Origin: Candidatus Thorarchaeota archaeon
Lineage (GTDB): Archaea > Asgardarchaeota > Thorarchaeia > Thorarchaeales > Thorarchaeaceae
NCBI GenBank assembly: GCA_030638785.1
Contig: DAOWDY010000131.1
Span: 1-14,322 of the forward strand
Length of the DNA: 14,322 nucleotides
Direction of reading: 5' to 3'
How positions within the stretch are numbered: the stretch's first letter is position 1; each line of letters starts with the position of its first letter. The notes below the pieces were generated by a model that was given only the letters and a program-made list of their open reading frames with translations, searched no databases and was not told where the DNA came from. Made by a program: the position numbers and the translations under genes. Shown here one piece after another: positions 1 through 7,045 of the stretch.

Positions 1-710
1 CCAGCCCCTGAACTTGAAACGCGCTCCAATGTCAGAATCAAATCATAGCGGCCTTCTGAGTGTCGTTTCAAGTAACAACTAAGCAGTGAACCATCATATT
101 TTGAATAAGACACGTCATATGTATGATATGGCTCCTCCCCCACGTCGAATGTGGCCTCTTCTCTAAATCCCCAAACCGTATCGTTCTCACTGACTGTGAC
201 ATCGAAATTTGAAGGAGTGAAAACATACCATGCACCGGAATGTCCTACGCTCTCTAATACATCTGTTAGTAATGGCCAATTACCTACAGGAAAGATAACC
301 GCCCACAACCATGCATCAAATGCATCGCCAAGGGGTGTATCATCCATGACATACGAATCATTGGACCAGTATGGCGTAGCAAGTGGGACTGCATATCCGC
401 TACCAGACTCACTCACAGATCCTCCTTCGATATATGGATAATCAGCTAACTCAGTTAATTCGTGTTCATGGTCAATTGGATCTGCATCATCGATCGAAGG
501 TGATAGGCTGAAATGAATCCTATCTGAAATTGAAACGTTGGTGTAATAGGTAAGAGTGTCATTGAGCACAGTGACGTCGTAGGTCACATCAACCTCCCAT
601 TCAGTGTCCTCAATGCGATAGAAGAATCCATCCGGATGAGCTGCATACGCGAGAGGGATGATTAAGAAGAACGTGAGGATGATCAAATTCATCATTGCTT
701 TTCTATTCAT
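1..710 (-). CDS. Exported protein of unknown function, partial (C-terminus beyond left edge)
   Basis: The reading frame is open from an ATG at 710 to the window edge, 236 residues with no stop. Residues 1-24 form a classic signal peptide: a basic MNRK start, a hydrophobic core and an AYAA end. The remainder is hydrophilic, rich in Asp, Ser, Tyr and Trp, with four N-glycosylation sequons (Asn50, 58, 117 and 176), as expected of a surface or secreted archaeal protein. The start is well supported: GGAGGT lies 7 bases upstream, inside the end of the preceding gene, and the two genes overlap by 8 bases (ATGAATAG), so they are probably translationally coupled. I recognise no family. A C-terminal membrane anchor could lie beyond the edge, but that part is not visible. 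Confidence 0.85.
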   Translation of the reverse strand, partial: MNRKAMMNLIILTFFLIIPLAYAAHPDGFFYRIEDTEWEVDVTYDVTVLNDTLTYYTNVSISDRIHFSLSPSIDDADPIDHEHELTELADYPYIEGGSVSESGSGYAVPLATPYWSNDSYVMDDTPLGDAFDAWLWAVIFPVGNWPLLTDVLESVGHSGAWYVFTPSNFDVTVSENDTVWGFREEATFDVGEEPYHTYDVSYSKYDGSLLSCYLKRHSEGRYDLILTLERVSSSGA

Positions 711-1509
711 AATTCATACCTCCTGTAGCTTTAGATACTACCCCAAAATTTGCCATAGGTAGTCTCAAGAGTGTAAGATACATCACACCTCCCAGAATAA
801 CGAAACCACCCAGCAATCCGAAAATCATAGGTACTCCGATAGTTGGGAATATGATTAGAGGTAAAATTGCAACTATTGCCAATACACATAGGATATTAGA
901 AAATCTACCTATAACATTAGGCAAAAACCTACCCTCGCTATTGCGAACCTGAGTTCCTGGGTTTTGTATTGAGAACAAATTGTAATAGGTTGCATCGCTA
1001 AATTGGAATAAGATATTTGATCCTTGTTGAAGGAGATTCATATAGTGATTGTATGGTTCGTCTAATCTAGATTTGTAACCATTTAGATATAGGTTCGGGA
1101 TTATTGAATACACCAAACCTCCAAGAGCTAGCCAGCTCCAATATCCTGTAATTGAAGTCATTATTGCAATGTAAGTCAATATACCATAGACAAGGGGGTA
1201 AGTAGCTTGGACCGCTAGAACAAAAGCAAGCATCATCCAGAAGAACGCAATTGCCAATGCCAGAATCGGAGTCCATTTAATCGCTATCTTGTATTTCCTA
1301 ACACCCGCTCTGTGTTGGTAATCTGCCTCATCCAGGCATATGGGACATAGATGAACACTTATTCCAACACTAACTGTGGTATGTCGAACTTTTCGACCCG
1401 ATTGTCTTGAATCGGTTGAACTCCATGTGTCGGTATACATTCTCAGTTCATTTTCTGTTGTTCCACAACCAACACATGCCCTAGGCCAGGATATTGTTGA
1501 ATAACTCAT
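703..1509 (-). CDS. Zinc-knuckle membrane protein of unknown function
   Basis: This 268-residue protein has a soluble N-terminal part with two CxxC pairs (Cys12/Cys15 and Cys55/Cys58), which could bind one zinc ion as a treble-clef or ribbon-like knuckle. It is followed by about four hydrophobic helices in two hairpins, roughly residues 77-100, 104-138, 204-222 and 223-247. The loop between the hairpins (about 140-200) is polar and is predicted to lie on the same side as the knuckle, probably the cytoplasm. A strong GGAGGT 8 bases before the ATG and a TATA-like element about 40 bases upstream support the start. The next gene, for an exported protein, overlaps its end by 8 bases, so the two may act together at the membrane. 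I do not recognise a named family. Zinc binding is inferred from cysteine spacing only. Confidence 0.85.
   Translation of the reverse strand: MSYSTISWPRACVGCGTTENELRMYTDTWSSTDSRQSGRKVRHTTVSVGISVHLCPICLDEADYQHRAGVRKYKIAIKWTPILALAIAFFWMMLAFVLAVQATYPLVYGILTYIAIMTSITGYWSWLALGGLVYSIIPNLYLNGYKSRLDEPYNHYMNLLQQGSNILFQFSDATYYNLFSIQNPGTQVRNSEGRFLPNVIGRFSNILCVLAIVAILPLIIFPTIGVPMIFGLLGGFVILGGVMYLTLLRLPMANFGVVSKATGGMNYE
718..723 (-). promoter_or_regulatory. Ribosome binding site GGAGGT inside the end of the upstream gene
   Basis: On the minus strand GGAGGT sits 7 bases before the ATG at 710 and within the last codons of the upstream membrane-protein gene. It fixes the start of the exported protein and points to coupled translation. 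Confidence 0.8.
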
Positions 1510-1760
1510 TCCCTATACCTCCAGTAATCCCGTCGTGAAGCTTACGGTTATTTAAACGTTCCAGATTTTCTACCATTCGGTTGGTTCCAGCATCTGTATC
1601 AGCGTCAGCTGAAAAGATCGAGTTTCCAAAGACCTTCTTGTCTGGAACCTCATGGGGCTCCTCAAATGGGGTAAGGTTGAGGTTGCTGGTGAAGAAAATC
1701 ACGAGCTAATCTATAGGTTGAAGGAAGCATAGATACGAAGTCACCGATAGAACGTGACTA
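1510..1760. other. 251-base intergenic stretch
   Basis: Apart from the TATA-like element at 1548-1556 and the ribosome site at 1518-1523, I see no supported gene, RNA or repeat in this gap. A minus-strand frame from a GTG at 1702 has no ribosome site and runs through the promoter and into the next gene. Confidence 0.5.
1548..1556 (-). promoter_or_regulatory. Archaeal TATA-like promoter for the zinc-knuckle membrane protein
   Basis: The minus strand reads TTTAAATAA here, about 40 bases before the ATG at 1509. A start of transcription about 26 bases downstream would give a leader of roughly 17 bases that still contains the GGAGGT at 1518-1523. This spacing fits an archaeal TBP/TFB promoter and makes the gene the first of its transcript. 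Confidence 0.6.
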
Positions 1761-2282
1761 TCAGTTACCTGCAAATGAATCTCCCAGCACTTCTCCAATC
1801 TCAGCGATGTCTTGGTCTTGCACAACGTCATCTGGAGTGAAATTCCTATTACAGTTTTGACAATTGACACTTCCATCGTCAAGGATTTTGTCACGTTGAT
1901 AGCTGTATATAGCGGTGCAATAAGGACAGATTTCACCACGATATTTAGGTTTTACAATTTCAAATTTCCAGCAGTGCTCATTAGCAAGAGCGACTAGGTC
2001 TGCACGTATCTTTTTCCAAAAGGTTTCTATTCTTCCCCTATCATGACGTGACCCGCCACCGCCATGTGGTTTAATGCGAACATTGCTCTTGTCAGTAATA
2101 CTGTCTATTTCAACAATGAGATTAACAACACAGTCACCATGAAGTAGCCTTGGTTTGAACTCGAAAAATCCAACAACCATTCCTTCAAAGGACCAAGTCT
2201 TCTTCCATGAAACATCGGTGTATGTACCCAAATACTCAAGCAGGATACTCGAATTTACACCCTCGAATTTAATTTCAGCCAT
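1761..2282 (-). CDS. Soluble zinc-ribbon protein of unknown function
   Basis: This 173-residue protein has no membrane segment. Its C-terminal third carries a clear zinc ribbon: CPYC at 119-122 and CQNC at 141-144, separated by a short beta-hairpin length. The N-terminal two thirds look like a mixed alpha/beta fold with a basic, Gly-rich loop (about residues 71-84, including GGGGSRHDRGR), which could contact nucleic acid or phosphate. The tail after the ribbon is acidic. The ATG at 2282 has only a weak ribosome site, but a TATA-like element lies about 35 bases upstream, consistent with a short leader. I recognise no named family. A role in nucleic-acid or protein binding is a guess from the ribbon alone. 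Confidence 0.8.
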   Translation of the reverse strand: MAEIKFEGVNSSILLEYLGTYTDVSWKKTWSFEGMVVGFFEFKPRLLHGDCVVNLIVEIDSITDKSNVRIKPHGGGGSRHDRGRIETFWKKIRADLVALANEHCWKFEIVKPKYRGEICPYCTAIYSYQRDKILDDGSVNCQNCNRNFTPDDVVQDQDIAEIGEVLGDSFAGN

Positions 2283-2311
2283 AACAACTCAGGTTGTATT
2301 AGATTTGGAAC

Positions 2312-2321
2312 GTATAATAAT
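2312..2321 (-). promoter_or_regulatory. TATA-like promoter for the zinc-ribbon protein
   Basis: The minus strand reads an AT-rich ATTATTATAC element here. Transcription starting about 26 bases downstream would give a leader of fewer than 10 bases before the ATG at 2282, which fits the lack of a good ribosome site. Confidence 0.45.
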
Positions 2322-2334
2322 TGTCACTCACAAT
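2320..2334. repeat. 15-base inverted repeat next to the TATA-like box
   Basis: ATTGT and ACAAT arms flank a 5-base spacer (CACTC on the plus strand). The repeat lies just after the thioesterase stop and abuts the TATA-like element of the next gene. It could be an operator or a weak hairpin. The arms are only 5 bases, so chance is a real possibility. Confidence 0.3.
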
Positions 2335-2335
2335 A

Positions 2336-2815
2336 CTACCATTCAGTTGGTTCAAGCTCAAGTAAACGGAGTCGTTCTACTCGCCTTTTCTTTGCCAACT
2401 CTGCTCTTCCAATCTCTTCTTTGTTAGAACATTCAAGACGTGGGACTTTAATCGGATTACTCTTAGAATCAACCGCCACATAGGTGAGAAATGCTCTACA
2501 TGTTTTTCTGATCTCTGCAGTGATTGGGTCCTCAGATGTAACCCTGACCTCAATTTCCATTGAGGTTCGACCTACATAATTTATCCAAGCTTCCAAATTG
2601 ACAATATCTCTCTGGAAAATGGGATTCAGAAAATTCAGAGAATCAATTGAAGCCGTTACAACATCAGTCCTACAATGGCGTTTAGCAACAATACCTGCTA
2701 TCGTATCAATCCAATCAAGAAGTCGGCCCCCGTAGAGTGTCCCATTGTTATTGACATCATTGGGAAATACAGTTTGAGTCATTAAAGTTCTTGATTCGGA
2801 TACCGTTTTTGACAT
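2336..2815 (-). CDS. Acyl-CoA thioesterase, hot-dog fold (YciA/ACOT7-like)
   Basis: Hydrolyses acyl-CoA thioesters to free acid and CoA in the cytosol. The 159-residue length is normal for a single hot-dog domain of the YciA/BACH type. The family signature is present near the N-terminus: the PNDVNNNGTLYGG loop (residues 18-30) leads into the helix LLDWIDTIAG (32-41), in which Asp37 aligns with the catalytic Asp of YciA and of the C-terminal domain of ACOT7. The IEVRV strand (about 88-92) and RAFLTYVAVD (about 108-117) follow the usual core. The basic C-terminal helix (RAELAKKRR) is also typical. GAGGTG lies 8 bases before the ATG. The gene follows corA by 23 bases and probably shares its transcript. 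Chain-length preference cannot be read from the sequence. Confidence 0.9.
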   Translation of the reverse strand: MSKTVSESRTLMTQTVFPNDVNNNGTLYGGRLLDWIDTIAGIVAKRHCRTDVVTASIDSLNFLNPIFQRDIVNLEAWINYVGRTSMEIEVRVTSEDPITAEIRKTCRAFLTYVAVDSKSNPIKVPRLECSNKEEIGRAELAKKRRVERLRLLELEPTEW

Positions 2816-2838
2816 TCAAAGAACACCTCATTAACATA

Positions 2839-3897
2839 TCAAATCCATCGGATCTTCCTGAAATACGCAAGCAGAATGATTCCAATAAAGAGCATCGAAA
2901 ATAGAAGCATTGGGTATCCATAAACCCATTGTAATTCTGGACCCATGAATACGAAATTCATGCCATAAATCGACGCAAGAAAAGTTGCTGGGATGAAGAT
3001 AGTTGAGATGACTGTAAGGATTTTCATGATATCGTTCATTCTGTTATTCAGGTTCGTCAGATAGATGTCCAGCATGGTTGTGAGAGAATCCCTATAGGTT
3101 TCAACATGGTCAGTAGCTCTAATGACGTGGTCATAGAGGTCTCTGAGATAGATCTGGGTTTCCTCCTCAATAAGAGTCGCTTCATCTCGATTCAATCGGA
3201 ATACGACTTCTCTCAGTGGCCAGATGAATTTCCGCAGCATCAGAAGGCTTCTCTTTAGGTCATAGATTCTTGCTAGATAATCTTCTGAGAAGCTATTTAC
3301 TATTGCATCCTCAAGCTCTTCGATTTTGTCTCCCGTTACCTCAAGAACTACAAAGTAGTTGTCAACTATCAGGTCGACTAAAGCATATGTAAGATAATCT
3401 GAGAGAGTTCTACGCAATCTACTACCAGCTAACAGAATCCGTTTGAGAATTGGTTCAAATATGTCATCAGCAGACTCTTGGAAAGAGAGTACAAAGTTCT
3501 TGCCAAGGATAATGCTGATCTGTTCTGAATAGATTGTATCTTTCTCGTCATCATAGGTGAACGCCTTTAGAACTACGTAGACTCCATCCTTGAGGATCTC
3601 AACCTTAGGCCTTTGCGAGGTACTGGAAATGTCTTCGATCACGAGTGGGTGAATACCAAAGTTGCTAGCCATTTTCTCGATTTTGTCAACCTCATGAACT
3701 CCATTGACGTGCACCCATCTTGTGAAACCCTCTTCTTTCAGAGGAACGCATTGATCTGGGGTATCTCCTGTGATTACCTCAAGATTCTTTTCATTATAAT
3801 CAACAATTCGATACGATACCTTGTCGACACGTTTTGGCCCAGTATGGACTACTGTTCCAGGAGGTAGTCCCGCTTTTGTCGCTCTGTTCTCACTCAC
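2839..3897 (-). CDS. corA: CorA-type divalent metal cation transporter
   Basis: A membrane channel for Mg2+ (possibly Co2+ or Ni2+), working as a homopentamer. The 352-residue protein has the standard order: an alpha/beta cytoplasmic N-terminal domain, a long stalk helix region (about 180-290), a first membrane helix (about 293-311) ending in the diagnostic YGMNF with GMN at 312-314, the periplasmic loop (GPELQW), and a second helix (about 327-346) before a basic tail (FRKIRWI). The selectivity motif is intact. The GTG start at 3897 has AGGAGAG upstream at good spacing. The gene lies 68 bases after the mscS-like gene and 23 bases before the thioesterase gene, suggesting a shared transcript. 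Zn2+ transport (ZntB-like) is possible, but the GMN and MPEL-like loop favour CorA. Confidence 0.95.
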   Translation of the reverse strand: MSENRATKAGLPPGTVVHTGPKRVDKVSYRIVDYNEKNLEVITGDTPDQCVPLKEEGFTRWVHVNGVHEVDKIEKMASNFGIHPLVIEDISSTSQRPKVEILKDGVYVVLKAFTYDDEKDTIYSEQISIILGKNFVLSFQESADDIFEPILKRILLAGSRLRRTLSDYLTYALVDLIVDNYFVVLEVTGDKIEELEDAIVNSFSEDYLARIYDLKRSLLMLRKFIWPLREVVFRLNRDEATLIEEETQIYLRDLYDHVIRATDHVETYRDSLTTMLDIYLTNLNNRMNDIMKILTVISTIFIPATFLASIYGMNFVFMGPELQWVYGYPMLLFSMLFIGIILLAYFRKIRWI

Positions 3898-3965
3898 CTC
3901 GAACTCTCCTTACAACATCTATCGCAGGATGAAGGGTCGGACCCACATAAGCTCTCCTGCTAATG

Positions 3966-4874
3966 TTAAGGATCTGCATCAGGTATATCATAGATTGTTG
4001 TAAGATTATCGATAAAATCTGATAATCGTTTGATAATGGTCATTGGTTCCTTTACAATTATTGCGAATCGGTATGTTAATCCCGCACCAGGAGCAGCCCA
4101 AACATTGTAGGTGGGTTTGGTGACAAATTCAGATTCCCATTCATCACATACTCTTTTGAATGTCTTTCGCAGTTCGCCATGATCAAATCTCATATGATAT
4201 GTGAGATCAAAGGTATAACGGAAAGCTTCTCCATCAGCAGCCATTTTCTTTAATTGCTTAATTCCCTTGCGAAGATACATTCGATAGTCCCTATCAAGAA
4301 GTTTGTCTTCTGACTCTTCCTCTCTTTCTTTGATATAATCATAGAGATTGATACGGAAATTAGTAACCTCGCTTGTAACAATCTTACTGTTAGGCAAGAG
4401 CTGTCTGGTTTGATCAGGCATGAGAATTCTTGTATAATTGAGTGTGATTTCCCTTACGATACCCTCTGTATTTCCAATCCGTACATAATCACCAATCTGA
4501 AATGGTCGAGCTACAAGGACATACAATCCACTCACGATGTTACTCAATGCCTGAGAGAACGCTAAACCCAGTGCCATACCAAATATGGTTGTGATTGATA
4601 GAAGTGCTGTGATATCTGGGTTCAGAGAATCAATCAATAATGTGATTGAAATGATGAAGAAGACAAGACGTAAAATTAGAGTGATGCTCCCTGTAGCTTC
4701 AGTGCCCATACCAACAGCATAGAGAGACCTTCGAAAAATCCTAACTACCACCCAATAAATAATCAACAGAAGCAATAGTTGTATTGCTAGAAAGATATAG
4801 GGTCCGACCATGGGAATATAGAATTGAATGTATCCTATTGGGTCAATAAGGAAGTCTGGGGGCACCTGTATCAT
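3966..4874 (-). CDS. mscS: Small-conductance mechanosensitive channel (MscS family)
   Basis: A tension-gated channel that releases solutes on hypo-osmotic shock. It has three membrane helices (about residues 22-45, 64-83 and 88-116). The third is the small-residue-rich pore helix, FGMALGLAFSQALSNIVSG, followed by the MscS beta domain (RPFQIGDYVRIGNTEGIVREI, about 123-143) and the LPNSKIVTSEVTNF strand (about 160-173). A C-terminal alpha/beta domain completes 302 residues, close to E. coli MscS. An upstream TTG at 4886 is in frame, but the sequence GGAG at 4881-4884 overlaps it and lies 6 bases before the ATG at 4874, so the ATG is chosen. A charged stretch (about 178-200, EREEESEDKLLDRD) looks like an insertion in the C-terminal domain. 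The neighbour corA is a natural partner in ion and osmotic homeostasis. Confidence 0.93.
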   Translation of the reverse strand: MIQVPPDFLIDPIGYIQFYIPMVGPYIFLAIQLLLLLIIYWVVVRIFRRSLYAVGMGTEATGSITLILRLVFFIISITLLIDSLNPDITALLSITTIFGMALGLAFSQALSNIVSGLYVLVARPFQIGDYVRIGNTEGIVREITLNYTRILMPDQTRQLLPNSKIVTSEVTNFRINLYDYIKEREEESEDKLLDRDYRMYLRKGIKQLKKMAADGEAFRYTFDLTYHMRFDHGELRKTFKRVCDEWESEFVTKPTYNVWAAPGAGLTYRFAIIVKEPMTIIKRLSDFIDNLTTIYDIPDADP

Positions 4875-4880
4875 AATCCA

Positions 4881-4884
4881 CTCC
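4881..4884 (-). promoter_or_regulatory. Ribosome binding site deciding the mscS start
   Basis: GGAG on the minus strand lies 6 bases before the ATG at 4874. The alternative TTG at 4884-4886 would lie within this site, so the longer version is unlikely. Confidence 0.6.
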
Positions 4885-4936
4885 AAGACGTTAAGGGGAC
4901 GATTCGACTTATGAATGCTTCTTCCTTAAATGTGAG

Positions 4937-5809
4937 TTAAAGGATTTTCTCAAGCAATGTAAGAGCAAACTCCTTACTCTCTTGATTAACCCATTCCATT
5001 TCAAAAAGGATTTTCTTATAGTTCAGGGGGTAAGTCATCATGAAACGTTTGTAGCCTTTCTCCTTTGTCAATCCAATGTTATAGCTTAACTGATTGAGAA
5101 ATGAATCGTTGTTAGTTGGATAAACCGAAAAACTCCATTGTGGTCCTTCAGTATCATAGCGAACTTCTCCAATAGAGATAGAGGAAATACTCGTTTCGTT
5201 CTTCTCTATCCAGAACTCGCACTTCTTCTGGAGAGTGATTAACGCTTCGACTGTCACATCTACTGCTTTCCAATCAGAAATCAGAATATCGTGAGGGAAT
5301 AATTGTGCTTCAGAAATTTCTTCAATGATATCAGCTGATTCCTTCTGATTTACACCACTTGATTGATACTCCCATTGAATCTTATCAGCTTCTGCTTCCC
5401 AGTATACACCAAGGTCAAATTTTCTGGTCATTCCAATTTTCTTAGCTAGGTGAAGTGAGTGTTCATTCAAAGTAGCAGTAGTGTATCTAATCCGTTGAAC
5501 GTTCAAGTCCTTTGCCAATTCGACAAGATAGTTAGTAATCTTAGATGCTAAACCCTTTCCGCGATAATCAGGATGTACGCGTAGACTCTCCATCCAGCCC
5601 GTCAATCCATTTTCAATGATTCGCAAATTAGCTAATGCTGCGACTTTACCCTTATCCTCGATTGCCAAGGTATGACAGTCTTTGTTGGCAAGCCACTCAT
5701 CAAAGAAGTATGGGAGATGATCATGACCGTCCCATGTGTTTTTCGCAATCTCCAAGATGTCCTCTCTATCTGATTCTCGAAGCGGTCGTGTATCTACCAT
5801 AACTCCCAC
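4937..5809 (-). CDS. GNAT-family N-acetyltransferase, two-domain
   Basis: Transfers an acetyl group from acetyl-CoA to an amine; the acceptor is unknown. The N-terminal half (about residues 6-140) is a complete GNAT domain with motif A RVHPDYRGKGLASK (77-90), where the Arg/Gly-x-Gly-x-Gly/Ala loop binds the CoA pyrophosphate, and motif B NEHSLHLAKKIGM (115-127). The C-terminal half (about 165-290) lacks motif A but ends with a Tyr-rich strand and helix pattern (KRFMMTYPLNYKKILFEMEW) like the last part of a GNAT fold, so it may be a degenerate second domain. The GTG at 5809 is used here. The in-frame ATG at 5800 is also possible, giving 287 residues. It lies only 2 bases after GGGAG, too close for a normal ribosome site. 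A TATA-like box at 5841-5849 suggests a short leader. Confidence 0.88.
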   Translation of the reverse strand: MGVMVDTRPLRESDREDILEIAKNTWDGHDHLPYFFDEWLANKDCHTLAIEDKGKVAALANLRIIENGLTGWMESLRVHPDYRGKGLASKITNYLVELAKDLNVQRIRYTTATLNEHSLHLAKKIGMTRKFDLGVYWEAEADKIQWEYQSSGVNQKESADIIEEISEAQLFPHDILISDWKAVDVTVEALITLQKKCEFWIEKNETSISSISIGEVRYDTEGPQWSFSVYPTNNDSFLNQLSYNIGLTKEKGYKRFMMTYPLNYKKILFEMEWVNQESKEFALTLLEKIL

Positions 5810-5840
5810 ATCTGCGGTGTCGTTAATCTACGTTTCGAGC

Positions 5841-5849
5841 TTGTATTTT
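5841..5849 (-). promoter_or_regulatory. TATA-like promoter for the GNAT gene
   Basis: The minus strand reads AAAATACAA, about 35 bases before the GTG at 5809. A start about 26 bases downstream would leave a 10-20 base leader. It is half of a divergent promoter region. Confidence 0.4.
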
Positions 5850-5863
5850 CCGCCAACTGTAAC

Positions 5864-5871
5864 CCTATAAG
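5864..5871 (+). promoter_or_regulatory. TATA-like promoter for the PepSY-like membrane protein
   Basis: CCTATAAG lies about 50 bases before the chosen ATG at 5918. Transcription starting about 26 bases downstream (near 5893) would include the GAGAGGAG ribosome site at 5902-5909. Confidence 0.5.
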
Positions 5872-5901
5872 AGATATTTCCAAAGCCTAACATTATTGTA
5901 T

Positions 5902-5909
5902 GAGAGGAG
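5902..5909 (+). promoter_or_regulatory. Ribosome binding site deciding the start at 5918
   Basis: GAGAGGAG lies 8 bases before the ATG at 5918. The upstream in-frame ATG at 5900 overlaps this site and has none of its own. Confidence 0.75.
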
Positions 5910-5917
5910 CCCTATCA

Positions 5918-7045
5918 ATGATACAACACTCAAGAACTCTGCTTATCGGGGTTATCATAACTCTCCTTGTTATCAGTATCATTCCAATAGGAGTCTACTA
6001 TTCCAATCATTGGGACCAGACGACTACAGATTTGGAAGGAGTACCGATTGAAACAACTGTCTTTGCATCGTATTTGGGAGATAATGGTAGTTCCCTCGTA
6101 TTTCCTGATGCTTACCAGAGTACAACAATGCGGCCTCTGGTCTTGATGTCAGATTACTCAGAATTTGCAGAAAGAGAAATGATTGGGTATGATGATGCCC
6201 TAGAAATCGCAGAAGATTGGTTATTCCGCATAGGTCCTTCATTGATTGAGTGGAGCCTATGGTATCATTTCACTTCTACTACTCCTCCATCTTGGACGTT
6301 CTTCTTTACTCATATTGATTTTCTTGCGTTTGTAGTTGTGGACTCTCTATCGGGTTCAGTCATCGAGTATGAAAGCAAGTACCTCCATGATTACGACCCA
6401 ACAGTGCTTGATCTGCAAGAAGCAGAGAACCTGACTATGTCATTTCTTGAATCTGAAAATATTATTTTGCCAACAACTGCCAGATACATAGCAGGTGAAC
6501 CATACGATTGTCAGCGATTCTACTCGCTAGTGTTCCAAGAATACTCCGGGCTCGTAAAGGTTGATGGCTCCCAAGTTCTTGTTAGAACATCTGCATTTAC
6601 GAGAGGTATTTCATATTACAAGTATTCTTGGCTAGGTATTTCTAATCTTGATCTCTCAGGGATACTGTCTCCTGAGGTAGCTCAACAAAATGTCCTGTTA
6701 CAATTTTCAGAACTCAGCACTATTGTTGAACCAGTGTGGTTGGGTTCAGAGCTTACACTTGTAGAGATAACATCTGCAAGTGATTCTAATTCCACATCTT
6801 GGCGACTGGCATGGGTATTCGATCTTGGTGATAATGAAGATGACGAATACGATGCTGAGATAATGGTAGACGCCTATTCAGGAAACATGTTTGGTTTCAG
6901 AGACTCCTATAATTCCTTCAAACTGGTAGTGGAACAGACTACTCTCTGGTCTACTGAGTTTTTAGTGGGACTCGGTGGAACCTCTTTCCTAACAGTACTT
7001 GTAGTTGCCATGTACTTCCTAAGTAAGAGCACATCAGATAATTAG
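5918..7045 (+). CDS. Membrane-anchored extracellular protein with PepSY-like repeats
   Basis: The 375-residue protein has an N-terminal hydrophobic segment (about residues 8-28), a large polar domain and a C-terminal membrane helix (about 348-368) followed by a short tail. It is therefore probably displayed outside the cell and tethered at one or both ends. Two stretches resemble PepSY units: an ALEIAEDWL helix leading to the VVDSLSGSVIEYES strand, and an AQQNVLLQF helix leading to the EIMVDAYSGNMFGF strand. PepSY modules occur in protease propeptides and inhibitors and in sensor or regulatory proteins, but no protease domain is visible here. Sequons occur in the ectodomain. The start at 5918 is set by GAGAGGAG at 5902-5909. 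The stop overlaps the convergent eutA stop. PepSY membership is suggested by pattern, not proven. Confidence 0.85.
   Translation: MIQHSRTLLIGVIITLLVISIIPIGVYYSNHWDQTTTDLEGVPIETTVFASYLGDNGSSLVFPDAYQSTTMRPLVLMSDYSEFAEREMIGYDDALEIAEDWLFRIGPSLIEWSLWYHFTSTTPPSWTFFFTHIDFLAFVVVDSLSGSVIEYESKYLHDYDPTVLDLQEAENLTMSFLESENIILPTTARYIAGEPYDCQRFYSLVFQEYSGLVKVDGSQVLVRTSAFTRGISYYKYSWLGISNLDLSGILSPEVAQQNVLLQFSELSTIVEPVWLGSELTLVEITSASDSNSTSWRLAWVFDLGDNEDDEYDAEIMVDAYSGNMFGFRDSYNSFKLVVEQTTLWSTEFLVGLGGTSFLTVLVVAMYFLSKSTSDN

Noticed and set aside
151..441. 96-codon plus-strand frame
   Set aside because: It lies entirely opposite the exported-protein gene, which has a signal peptide, a strong ribosome site and a continuous frame to the window edge.
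1481..1702. 73-codon minus-strand frame between the zinc-ribbon and membrane-protein genes
   Set aside because: GTG start without a ribosome site; it runs across the promoter and ribosome site of the next gene and overlaps it by 29 bases; no recognisable domain.
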